The notes under the pieces were generated by a model that made no database searches, was not told where the DNA came from, and saw nothing but the letters and a program-made list of their open reading frames with translations. From assembly GCA_026874595.1 (NCBI GenBank), contig CM049310.1, positions 24,601,058 to 24,665,057 on the forward strand: DNA of 64,000 nt, in the 5' to 3' direction. Within the stretch, counting starts at the first letter, position 1, and the number at the start of each line of letters is the position of its first letter. The translations under genes and the position numbers were made by a program. This stretch comes from Sipunculus nudus (Eukaryota > Annelida > Sipuncula > Golfingiida > Sipunculidae). Shown piece after piece: positions 1 to 11,282 of the stretch.

Positions 1-779
1 ACATATGGGAAGATCATAAACAAAGTTTGGTAGAACTCTTTGAGAGACTGAAAAAAGCAGGATTGACAGTTAATCTTGCCAAGAGTGATTTTTGTCGTGC
101 AACTGTAACATATTTAGGGCACGAAGTAGGTCAAGGTTGTGTAAAACCAATTGCCAGTAAAGTATCTGCTATCGTAGAATTTCCAGTTCCTACTAATCGC
201 AAGGAACTAATGCGATTCTTAGGAATGACTGGGTATTACAGGAAATTTTGTCAAAACTTTGCAGAAGTTGTAAATCCGTTAACGGACCTATTGAAAAAGG
301 ACAGAAAATTCCATTGGAATAAAAACTGTCAAAATGCTTTTGAAAGAGCCAAAGCTATATTACAAAGTGCACCTGTGTTACAGGCTCCAAATTTTTATAA
401 ACCGTTTTCTCTCATGACGGATGCCAGCGATTGCGGTGTAGGCGCTGTGCTCATCCAAGACGATGACTTTAACATAAGTCATCCGGTTTGCTACTATTCA
501 AAGAAATTTTTACCTCATCAAAAGAATTATTCTACTATTGAAAAGGAAACTCTGTCACTATTGATGGCGTTACAGCACTTTGAAGTATATTTGGGCTCTA
601 CGCCGTATGATATAACTGTTTATACAGATCATAATCCCATAACATTTCTTCATAAGATGAAGAATAATAATCAGAGATTAATGAGATGGAGTCTAGCCCT
701 GTCAGAGTTTAACCTAGTTATCAAACACATCAAGGGCTCCGATAACATAATCGCTGATACGTTATCGAGACGTCATTAA
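1..779 (+). CDS. Ty3/gypsy-type pol, C-terminal part (end of RT plus RNase H), 5' cut by window edge
   Basis: The frame is open from base 3 to a stop at 777-779. The window begins just past the usual polymerase active-site region. The frame shows the end of reverse transcriptase (FLGMTGYYRKFCQNF, the gypsy-type connection region), then a complete RNase H. The RNase H has the acidic residues expected in TDASDCGVGAVL, the EKE of the middle motif, YTDHNPI and the terminal ADTLSR. In most Ty3/gypsy elements an integrase follows. Here the stop comes two residues after ADTLSR, and only about 230 bp of non-coding sequence separates it from the LTR. The visible part has no frameshift or internal stop, so the copy looks young. 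It acts in retrotransposon replication, copying RNA to DNA and removing the RNA strand. The integrase is either upstream, outside the window, or absent. Confidence 0.93.
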   Translation, partial: IWEDHKQSLVELFERLKKAGLTVNLAKSDFCRATVTYLGHEVGQGCVKPIASKVSAIVEFPVPTNRKELMRFLGMTGYYRKFCQNFAEVVNPLTDLLKKDRKFHWNKNCQNAFERAKAILQSAPVLQAPNFYKPFSLMTDASDCGVGAVLIQDDDFNISHPVCYYSKKFLPHQKNYSTIEKETLSLLMALQHFEVYLGSTPYDITVYTDHNPITFLHKMKNNNQRLMRWSLALSEFNLVIKHIKGSDNIIADTLSRRH

Positions 780-1010
780 TTTTGATCTGATGATTGACTC
801 TTGTTATAGCCTCGGATATGTTTTGTCCTTTGGAAGAGTTGTATTACATATATTACATGTATTAAGATATTACTGATTATACTATTTGTGATGATAATTA
901 ATTAGCTGTAAGAAGCATAAACTAATGCTTAAGATGTCAAACTACTCATATACTCGTCATACAGTGCTAATGCTTTGCTCTCCTTACCTTCTTTCTTTTA
1001 AGGGTGGGGG

Positions 1011-1742
1011 TGTTGCATGGACGTCACCCGGACATCGGAAGATGGCGCCACGAAGTCGTGTGGCCGCCCCCGTTTCCACGCTTATGGATCCACCCCGCTA
1101 TCAGTGACTACTGACGCGCTTTTAGAAACATAAAAACTATTCTTGGACCATTCAGTACTGGTTTTGCAGTTCTGCCGGCGCTATCGTTTCTCTCAAGCAA
1201 AACCACAAACTTCTGCGGTTTTCACCCATTGTTGAAAACCTATAAAACGAACTCGCCTGCAGTACGAGGCGGGACTATTGACTTTGCAACGCCACGTTAC
1301 AGTTTTCCCCGGGGACCGTGACCGTGGGCTCTTGGTCCCCAAGCCCACGGAATGCCATGAACCACGCCATGAACTTTATTATTTAAGAAGAGGAGAGACT
1401 TTGTTTGTTTGGTGCCACATGGATTAATACAGGACTTCAGTTTTGTGTGTGCCCGAATTATGTGTTGATGATGGACTTCAGTTTCTCGTATACCGGATTC
1501 AGTTAAGTATTTCGTTACAGTTCGTTATTTAGAGACTCAGTTTTCGTCAGAGACTTGGTTATAAATTACGTTATGTATTGACTATTATATTATTTGTGTA
1601 TGAATGTAAATATTGTAATATAGTAATATAGTACTGTTTTTGCACCCATATTTTGGTTACGTTTTCATTTGAAGAGAACGTGTCTGAGCATATGTGTTAC
1701 GGTTCGGCCTGAGTTGTTTGGGTGTGAAAAGGGACCGTAACA
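1011..1742 (+). mobile_element. 3' LTR of the Ty3/gypsy-type element
   Basis: The purine run AAGGGTGGGGG (1000-1010) is a good polypurine tract. It is followed at once by TGTTGC, and 732 bp later comes GTAACA, giving the TG...CA ends of an LTR with short inverted termini. Inside is a TATAAAA box near 1241, fitting a promoter. The small open frame overlapping 925-1107 crosses the LTR boundary and is not a gene. The 5' LTR lies outside the window, so the pair cannot be compared and the target duplication cannot be tested. Confidence 0.75.
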
Positions 1743-4700
1743 GAACATATAGCCAAGCAGCTAAGCAGCACCCACAGCTAAAAAACGGATACAGTGGCTG
1801 ATGTTACAGCCTTATTATATACACCACGATGTTTGAAAAGGAGTCAGTAATGTGCTATTAATAATGAAAGCGTACGAACGGCACACTGAGATAATGGATA
1901 AGATCTCACCTCATAGCCACCAGGTGGCGTTATCATCCGGAGGATCAAAGTATATTTTTTTACAAGTTTCTGTTAATAAGGAAAAAAGGGGAAATTATTC
2001 ACATACAGAACTCATTGCGCGCAAACTACCGAACATTATCAGGAACAGAAATCGCCAAATGTAAGGCCCTTTTTTCAGAGCCCCTAGGTCGCGTTGACAG
2101 GTTCAAGAAGTAAAAATGTAAGAGGTTAAAACTTACATAAATTTATATTGATAGTGCCGTTTAGCACTAATATCGGTTAATACATCATCACACTGTTATT
2201 CCAGTCTGGCCCTATGAATACGAACACTTGTATAATTTAACATTCCTTCTCACAACTCAAGCCGACATAGCTGACATCTGGTGGGGATGATGTAAATTAC
2301 AATACCTTGATATAGGCATGGGAAACGTGTACAGGTATATATTTAAACACACACCGAAGAAGGAACTAATATAAGAAATTCGAGGAAATTCTGAATTGCA
2401 TATAGATGGATCAATAATGTTTTGGAAACACAAAATTACGATGTCGTTGTTCGGTTCATTCCCTTGTCAACTTTTTTGTCCTCCTTACTTAATAAAGCAT
2501 GAACCATAAACATGAACCCAAGGAAAGGTTTTCATTCAGAACCCTGCTAAGAGTTATATTTTTGTAAAGAGTTTCTTGTCCGAAAATAATTTATTCTTGT
2601 TTCCAAAATTTAAAAAAAATTGTGCACTACCGCTTTTTGTGTTGCTTGATGCCACACACATCTAGGGGAACCCGGCTACGTCTGACAGAGAGTGGGCATG
2701 GTTATGTAAAGTTGGAGATTTATTATCTTGAGTTTTCATGAGTTCGTCGTACTGTCTATTGAACAAGGTTAATTTTAAAGCTACATTGCTCAGGGACGAT
2801 TGAAAATAATAAATTTAAAATTTGCGAAGTTACAGTATGCATCCGATTTCTAGATTTAGTGTTTTCAGATTTGGATAAAAAAAAGTCTGTCTCCTTGGGC
2901 TTATTTCTTGATCATTAACCTAGATACACGTTTGCAGAGACTAACTATGCTAACTATGTATACAGGGAGAACACCAGGAAGAGGAAAATACATAGCACGA
3001 CTTATACATAGACTGTAGTGAACATAATCAGCGAGCCATGAAATAGCTGCGAACTAAGAATTCATGGAAAATGTCAAATGGGAAAGAATGCATAAGCTAT
3101 TTATTAATAATATATTATGCCGAACACTTAAACCAGAAAAACACGGAAAACAAAATACAAGTCGCACCACCTATACTATATAATACGGTTAACATATCCA
3201 TAGAGCCATTGAAAGGACAAACATCGGACAGTACAAAATCGATGACGTATGAGGAGGATTTAGATGAGCAGTTGATTACAATTGCACCGATGCAAAACAG
3301 GGAAGATCCACATGGTCGTAATATTACCAACCAGGAAAAAAAGAAAATAAGGAATCGCTGTTATTGAAAGCAAGGTCTGGTCTTTGGTATTCACAAAAAT
3401 ACATTATCTCGTGAATCTCAACACAAGCATGCATTGCTCAGAAAAATGCTGAAAGATAGACTGATGTTAAACCACAAAGAGCTGCTGATGAGTTGAAGGT
3501 CCCACAAAAACAACAACTAAGATTGTTAAATGTCCTTTAAAGTGTTTCTACAGGGAGAATCTGAAAATGAATGGGTCACTGTGAAGGAAGCGAAGACTTG
3601 AAGAAAACATTGCATTCCAGGGTTTTGTGTCATAAGGGCCTTGGAGGTGAAATGCACTTTTCCACACAGACCGTCCCGTTTATACCTCTGTCATGTTTGA
3701 ACGCTTCTGTTCCGATCTTAGTTCCTATAAAATTGATATTGTCTTGTCTCACCATATGGGTGTCATAACCCATGGATTACATGTTTTTGTTGTTGCGATG
3801 TCCACTCGTACGTATATTATACTCCTAGTAATGACACTTCAAAGTTTCGGTCACCACACAGAGTATTGTTTACACAGTTAGAATTGGAATCCAAAGCTGG
3901 TGTGACAGAGGGAACAAGCATCCAGGAAATCCTAGCTGGCAACATGTAAGTATTACACGGTACATCCGCGGGAAATTCACACCTGTTAGCCATCAGGAAC
4001 ACGTCAGATCGTCTAGAATCTCCTGTGGTTACCAAGCCATGCGGCATCGCCGATGACTACATGATCCAAATATATATCTGTCTGACCCTACGCGATGCCA
4101 CCTGAAGTAAGCTTGACTTGCGCACCTGTACGCAACACGGATTGCGTGGACCGGGCCAGGCCAAGGTTTATGACCTCGATTTAAGCTGCCAACAGCTTAC
4201 ACCGTGTATGCCTGGCAGCATTAGATGTCAGCCAGTCAGAACAGCACAGTAGAACCTTACCAACGCTTGCTTTACTGCTGCTGCTTTTGTAGGTAGAGCT
4301 GTATACCTGTATCTAGGCACGAGGACCAGTATCGTACACACCTCACCACGTTCGTGTATGTCGCAGTCTGCTTCTAGTAATACGTCTTGGATAACTTAAA
4401 AACATTCACAGAAGGGATACCCAAGGTAGGTCACAATGTGAAATTATTTTAGAATGTTCTTAAAACGTTTATTTAAATGGAACTGTCAATGAGGTTTATC
4501 CTATTGTTTCATGAATTTCCTGTTCATCATGTGACCATATGGAGTTGGACAATATGAAATGACCATATAATGAATTTCCAAGAATTATATTTTATAAGCA
4601 AGAGCTTAACATTTGCTGATACTTTTTTTTAAGATTTCACCAAACATCCTCTGCGCTCACATCTAATGTTTTCTTCTTCTTTTTCATATTGTTAGACTGA

Positions 4701-7395
4701 AGCTGTTTAAGTGTCTTCAAATGTGTACATCCTAACGAAAAATGGAATGGAGTCTAATGCAACCCTTAATGTACAATTAAGGGACAAATATGTTGCACAA
4801 TGTTAAAGAATTTTACTTCAGCCAGGCTCTCATCTCCTGTGAATCTCCTCAGTTTATTTTACATATTATAATGCTATGTAGTTACGTAAAATCCCCTTTA
4901 TTAGATAAAGTCACCAAAATCAATTAATACACGATTCATGTTTGTGTTAATTTTTTACGTTTAGTAACAACAAAACAGGAAGAAGAAAAATACAAATGAA
5001 ACTTATAGTAAGTCTCAGTATGTGCTTCCACTGGGGTGTCCACATTGGCGCTCTACAGTTCTCTCTGGAATCTTGAAGTATTCCCTCTAATCTTGGCCCT
5101 GGATTCACTTGGCCTCTCGTGTGGTCTCTAGTCATACTATGGGATGACGTTGCATGAAGGTATCAGGGCTTTCTTTCCTTCCCGCCGTCCATAATCTCCG
5201 AGTTCAGTTATGTCCTCTTTCAAAGCTCTTCAGTTGGTTTAATAATAGATTTGCATTATGCCACTTATATTTCAATTAAATCAAAGATTTTAGGTGCAGA
5301 TTGAGACCATGGCGAATGTCATATGTTGAAGATTATACTTACTGGATGTACTGTATGATGTAAGTAGCATGCTAATATAATGTTTTTTCCAGGTGTTAGT
5401 TTGATGTGAGCCACATGCTGTCAGCTGACGGGTACAGTGCCCGCTCCAGTCAGGGAGTAGCTCTTTCAGTTTTTAGCTAAATATAAATCGGTATCAACAC
5501 GGAAGCCAGGGCTGTGAACCCTCAGTATACACGACAGGTGCAGATAACCACTGAATACCAGTAAGGTATAGTTGGGTACGGTATTAAGCTTCAGATAGCC
5601 TGATTGATACCGTTGGATATGGCGAAAGTTTGAAGAGTCCGGAACAGTCAATGTTAACGTCTGCAGAGCTACGATGCTCAAGGCCACATATTATCGTTTT
5701 ACGGACTTAAGGAACAAAATATATAATGCCATTTTTTTTTCTTTACCGGTTGATACACATTGTGGAATTAAGTTTGTCTTTAATGTACTAAAATATACTT
5801 CAAGTCTTGAAATAGTGTAAATGATCAATTTTCCATACGTTTAAGAATTCTTTAAAGTATCGTGCCATATAGCACACATTAACAACAATGCTAAGGGCCT
5901 TAATTGTCTTCATCTGAAACAAAAAAAAACTGAACCACGAAAAATTAGGAGCGGCGCATCGGTAGAACAGTATTTTTTGGTATGGCCTAAGTTCAGGAAA
6001 TACTTATACACGACACATTACAGTTTACAAATTCAATTATATAGCAATCAGTTTGTGTACATAAACCACAATTTCATAGTTTCGTTTTACTCAAATTAAT
6101 TTAGAATATAAATCCACATTTCTAAGAAAGAATCTGCACATGTGAAATGTGGGGCGGTTACCACCCATATCGAAAGATGACATTTTGTTAAACGAACTCT
6201 GCGGAACCTATATGAGTTTCGATCTAATGATCTATATATTATACTTCTTTACACTGATAAAAAATTATTCTTTGATAACGATATATTTCCTCCATATAAT
6301 ATGTGGTCGGAGATTAGTTTTGTACTATTTTGGTGTCATAAAGGGTTGGTTGGGGGGAGGCTTCTGTCGCATTTTCCCCTCACGTTTTCCATCTAACAAA
6401 GCACACGATTAAGAATATCATTCCTAAAATACGCGTTTAAACTTGCCTTCTACTTATTTAAAACAGTGTAAATAGCCCCATCACGTTATGCGCAGACCTG
6501 TCTCAAATATATATAGATCATTCACAGTTCAGCCGAACGTGGTCTAGGACATTCAGTTCATGTTATCTTTTATATTACAAAATTGTATCGTGTGGTTTAA
6601 CACAAGAACAAACCGTTACACATAGGTTGGTGGGGTGTGTATGTGCACTGACTCTCAATTTTAAATATTACAAAACATTAAACAGTTCAAAGAAGTTATA
6701 TCAATGAGAATTTTACCAAATAATCAGGAGATAAATTTTTTGACAGGATGTTAGCTCTCAAAAAACTTATTCAATCCTGAAAGCACGCTCACCAACAAAA
6801 TGTGATACAACTAAAGGTATGAACGACCAGGTTCTTTTTAATGGTAGACCAACCGGCTGAAACTCATACATACATATTCTCCAAAAGGCGAATAAGACTT
6901 GAGTTAACAAAAAAATCTATGTATTAAAAAATAATGCACTTACTTTCCTCTGGAGAAGCACTGCATACATATAAACACTGATGATCACATGCGTCCAATA
7001 AGAAACACAAAATCACTAAGTTCGTTATGTTCATTTGTATATACACAGGGGAGTCCTCTGTATACAGTGATCCTGATCACATGACCATCGCGCACACATG
7101 ATATCGGAATGCCAAGCCACACAGTTCGCTCACACTGTATGCACAGCACAATCAGTTTACTTGTATATTCCAAGGGTCCAACCACCAACAGTTTCTCTCC
7201 GGAGTTCACGTTAGCCCCTCGAGACACAGTTCACGCAGCACTGCCTGCCTATTGTATCTGAACTTAGAATCAATGTCTTTTTAACAGATGATGTCTCCTG
7301 GAATCATTCAGCACTAGGTAACTGAATATATCTCCACAATATCTTGTACCTTTAAAGTTTCGCTTTTAAATAATGTCCTTGACCTGTTACTGGAT
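1743..7395. other. Long stretch without a recognisable gene
   Basis: AT-rich, with only short open frames on both strands (the longest is about 98 codons, at 3071-3367). None shows a domain, codon pattern or splice context I recognise. No tandem array or terminal-repeat element was found by reading. Old, unrecognised transposon debris is likely, and 3361-3880 may be decayed coding sequence, but I could not place it. Confidence 0.5.
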
Positions 7396-7429
7396 TCAAG
7401 ATTGCCAGATAACCAGTCCGTCGGCAACT

Positions 7430-7690
7430 GCGATATCCGCTCTGAAGTCCCTTACAGAGGTATTGACGTGGCCTTCCTCAGACATTGACTGTTTACGCTT
7501 ATAGACATCATCTCTCAGCTGTCCAGGCTCTGATGAACGCAGACTAGTCTCTAGAATGCCGACTACACCCAAACTGGCGCCTGAACAGTCAATTCTCGCG
7601 AATTTCTTCTCAGCCACGGCTTATATGTGCTTGCTGACGTCACAAGTCCCGACCGTGTTCTGCCCAATCATCACATTCTGTTATGCCGAC
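7430..7690 (-). promoter_or_regulatory. Promoter-like block with CRE and TATA on the minus strand
   Basis: On the minus strand a perfect cAMP-response palindrome, TGACGTCA (about 7633-7640), is followed about 15 bp later by ACATATAAG, a TATA-like box. It leads into a less AT-rich stretch with an ATG at 7617 and a possible donor (CTCT then GTAAGG) near 7455. This could be the start of an unrecognised minus-strand gene or part of an old LTR. The 73-codon frame at 7396-7617 has no domain I recognise. Confidence 0.3.
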
Positions 7691-7739
7691 CGTCAATAAT
7701 TATTACATGAATATTACATAATATCCCTGAGAAAAGCAA

Positions 7740-10618
7740 ACTAAACGGCCTTTTATAATAAACAACTTATACTATACAGATCAACTAGACAGAGATGGCT
7801 CCCACGGAATTTAACTGTACTGAAATTAACATCATCATGCTCCCTAACCTAAGTTCTCACGCCAAGATCTAAACATGATACTCCATATTAATGTACAATA
7901 AATTATAAAAACAATCATCTGGTTATACTTGAACAGGCAATTCAATAATTGGATAAATGAATAAATGAGTTTATTTTAATTTTAATAAATGTGACTATGG
8001 AGCAGAGCGTGACACACAAGAATTCTATCGAAGCCCGAACATATACTGGTAAATGGCGATAAGTAGGCCTACACCCTTAAGACATAAAATATTATACATG
8101 CATGCACAGTCCCCAAACCTCCATGCAGAAGGAATGTGACCTTAATATACTTACATATGTCACTCGAGGTCATACTGGTAACAAGTGTAAGAGAACAAAA
8201 CACCGTGTTTCATCGTTATTAGACTGGAATGCTAACTCTCTAACAGCACAAGTAACTCTTGTGCAGGAATAAGTCCACGGACATCACAAGTGACATATGC
8301 AAATGGTACATGAAGTACGTGTGGGGGTAACCGATCATTTATCAGCGGGTGTGTTCACGAAAAAAAAAAGATATACAAATGCGTAATCGACGATGGAAAC
8401 GTCTGACAGCATGTTCTGAAAAAGATGCATACATTAAATTTTTTTCTCTAGCTGCATGAGAAGAAAATTCTGACAAAAAAAAGAGAATTGGAAATACTAA
8501 CCTAAACTGAAATTCATTTGATCAAGTATTTTCAACATGTATCTTAAGAACATACATGTATATCAATAGCGTGTACATCAATAACTGTATATGTAAAAAG
8601 AATAATTGTATTGCTACGTGCAGATACTGATCTAGTATATTTTTAATTATAATGTTCAAAGAGATCGAGAGTTTTAAAGTATTTGGGCATTATGCATAAC
8701 CTGTATATCTTAAATATGTTTTATAATTACGTTAATTGCTGTAGATATCACATTTGTGGTGTTGAAGGTTTATTATAAGGATGGGTGTCACTTGACTTCA
8801 GTAACTTTCTATGTCGAAGACATTTATTTCTAAAGAGGACAAAGCCAAACTTAATGAGCTAAAACCCTTGATGTTTTATTAGTTAGTGGATCTGGGATGG
8901 TTTACCATAAATCAGCTATTCACCTGCCTTATCTGGAGAATTTATGCGTACATATCGATGAAATGTAGGTAATTCCTGCATAGAAAGGTTCTTATAATGA
9001 CTTTGTGACGGAAGAATGACCTTTACTTATTAGGAAACACGGTACATGGGCATGTTGACAAACAGGAAATTGTGACAGACGGTGGTTAGTTTCATATGGT
9101 CGGAAGGACACTATAGTTGCAAGACGCTATCTTCAAAATGTTGGTTAGTAAGACTTTGAATGTGTTTGAGTTACTTATGGGATCCCCCCCCCCCATACAC
9201 ACACACGGTGACACACCACACACAAAGTGACCCCCCCCCCCCCCACAGGTTGTATACAAGTGGATACAAATAAAACGAATTGTCTTTTGTGTAATGTGGA
9301 ATCGGCGCTTTCTGGCCTATTTTTAAGAAAGATCCGAGGGATTGTATTTAGTTGATAGATGTAAGATATCGCAATAGGCCCCTGTATGGTTCAGGGTCTT
9401 GTTCCTTTGTACCTGGAGCAAGTAAACTGTTTACATGATTAATATATAGTTTTTGTATGCATGAAACATGAGAACATAAATAGACGCAATTCATCTTGTA
9501 CTCTCGCACCTAATTTAAAATGACTCTCTCTCTCTCTCTTCGGGTTGTATAGTTATATACAAGCTACAATATCTACTGTAAAGTATCAGTCCAGTGCTGA
9601 AGGAACTGCTTTCTTTAGGGACCGTTTAAAAGTTCTCATTTTCATACATATTCTTATTTCTGTTGTCAAATGAACCATGCCTATGTTCTGTTGAGAACAA
9701 TAAAGACAATAAATGGACTAGTTTTGAGATGGTCCCCATTGCTGAAGCACACAGCACATGCTGGTACCACAGGTTAGTTTACCCCAGTCCAACTCAGTGA
9801 CAAGACCATTAATCATAGAGATATACAATGAAAGATATTGCAAAAGAGCAGAAATCACTCATTTTTTTTAGTTGCTATTTGTAGATTATGTTACATTTGA
9901 AATAAATGTAAACAATGAACCACAAATTTGAATGCAGAAATACATTAAAACTAAGACAAAACAAATGGACTAAGTTTTGTCCTCAAGTGGATACATTTGA
10001 CCAGCGGTGATGTGTGTCAGGGGGGACAGGTCATTAAGCTCCCCCCTTGGGTTAACATATCTGATAGCAGGACTGCATCACAGGGGTGAAAATGGTTGAA
10101 ATCAAATCGCCGTGCCAAGCTAGACTGAATAGAGTATAAGGTGGTTTCTGAGATGTGAGCCGGTGCAAACAGCCTGAGAGCAGCAGTAGGCAGGGCGAGA
10201 TATAAATAACGTGGACAGATGCTGGCAGGTCACATATATACAAACAAAACCATCAGCCAATCTCATATATCAGCTGTCTACAGCCAGGAAAGATTTGCCC
10301 ATCCAAGAAAATTAACCCCCTGAAAAATGCTGGTTTAATCTGCCGTGCAACCCCATATTGCTGTTTTAGTTAAGTGATGCAGTTATTAAAAACGATATAC
10401 TGTATGAACAATGGGAGAACGCTGTATACCTAACGATGTGTATTCTCGTTTGTGTGCCAGGGGAGGGGGAGGCATGTGGTGATGTTAGAGAGGGATGTAT
10501 TAGCGATCACAGTGGAGCATCGTCATTGTGACATCGTGGAATTCTTCCCACTTCACTGATGAGAGGTCGTAAAGCATGTGCTTACGGGAGTCATGTCAAG
10601 TTATCAAGAGGGCACAGA
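7740..10618. other. Non-coding stretch with C-rich tract; no gene seen
   Basis: AT-rich and without a supportable open frame. It holds two C runs flanking a CA-rich stretch (9186-9244), a short TC run (about 9524-9539), and two overlapping AATAAA hexamers near 9700-9715. These could be a 3' end of an unseen plus-strand transcript, but nothing coding is visible upstream. Confidence 0.4.
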
Positions 10619-10632
10619 CATATATATATATA

Positions 10633-10687
<55 letters not shown>
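10619..10687. repeat. (TA)n microsatellite
   Basis: Alternating TA broken only by one AAAA near 10632. The minus-strand open frame over it (10591-10890) is an artefact of the repeat, giving a run of alternating Ile and Tyr. Confidence 0.95.
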
Positions 10688-10690
<3 letters not shown>

Positions 10691-11282
10691 TAAAACAGTC
10701 TAATCGTCAAGGGGTCTGCCTTGGACGGGAGGCTCAGCTTTAAGAGGTTATTTATTTGGTTACAAGGTGATTGTTGTGTATGATCGGGCGGATCCAGGAT
10801 TTTCGGAGAGGTTAAATCGTTTACAAAGGGGGAATAAAACAAAATGCACAATAGGAAGGAGGATTTACCCTTTAAACCGGGGAAAAACACCAGACAAGGT
10901 AATTTCCTCCAGTTTAGGAGGGGTCGGCGGGGGTGACCCTATAAGCCCTTCCGTTTCTACTCCTTTGTATGAGGTTGCCGCAGTATCAGTACAATTTTTC
11001 CTGTAACGTTCATGTACTTGTCAGGCCAATGTAACTTTAGAACAGGTCTTTTGGTGAGCTTGTAATACATGAATTCCGTATGGAATTGATGAGTTACCAA
11101 TAGGTATACATGCCATATATTATGGATATGAACTGTATACATGTATTTGTTAAGAGATCTTGTTTAAAATGGCAATGTAGAAAAACCGGCCAGAGACAAA
11201 CGGCAGAAAGACAGTCAGGAAACGGGAAGCCATGTCACATTAAAAGAATCCACTATTTTTTTTTTTTTTTTTTTTTTTGCAG

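Noticed and set aside
925-1107. A 60-codon frame
   Set aside because: It straddles the start of the LTR and has no recognisable content.
3361-3880. Possible decayed Tc1-type transposase
   Set aside because: Only vague resemblance in short stretches. No catalytic motif or terminal inverted repeats found.
10591-10890. A 99-codon frame with an Ile-Tyr run
   Set aside because: Translation of the (TA)n microsatellite.
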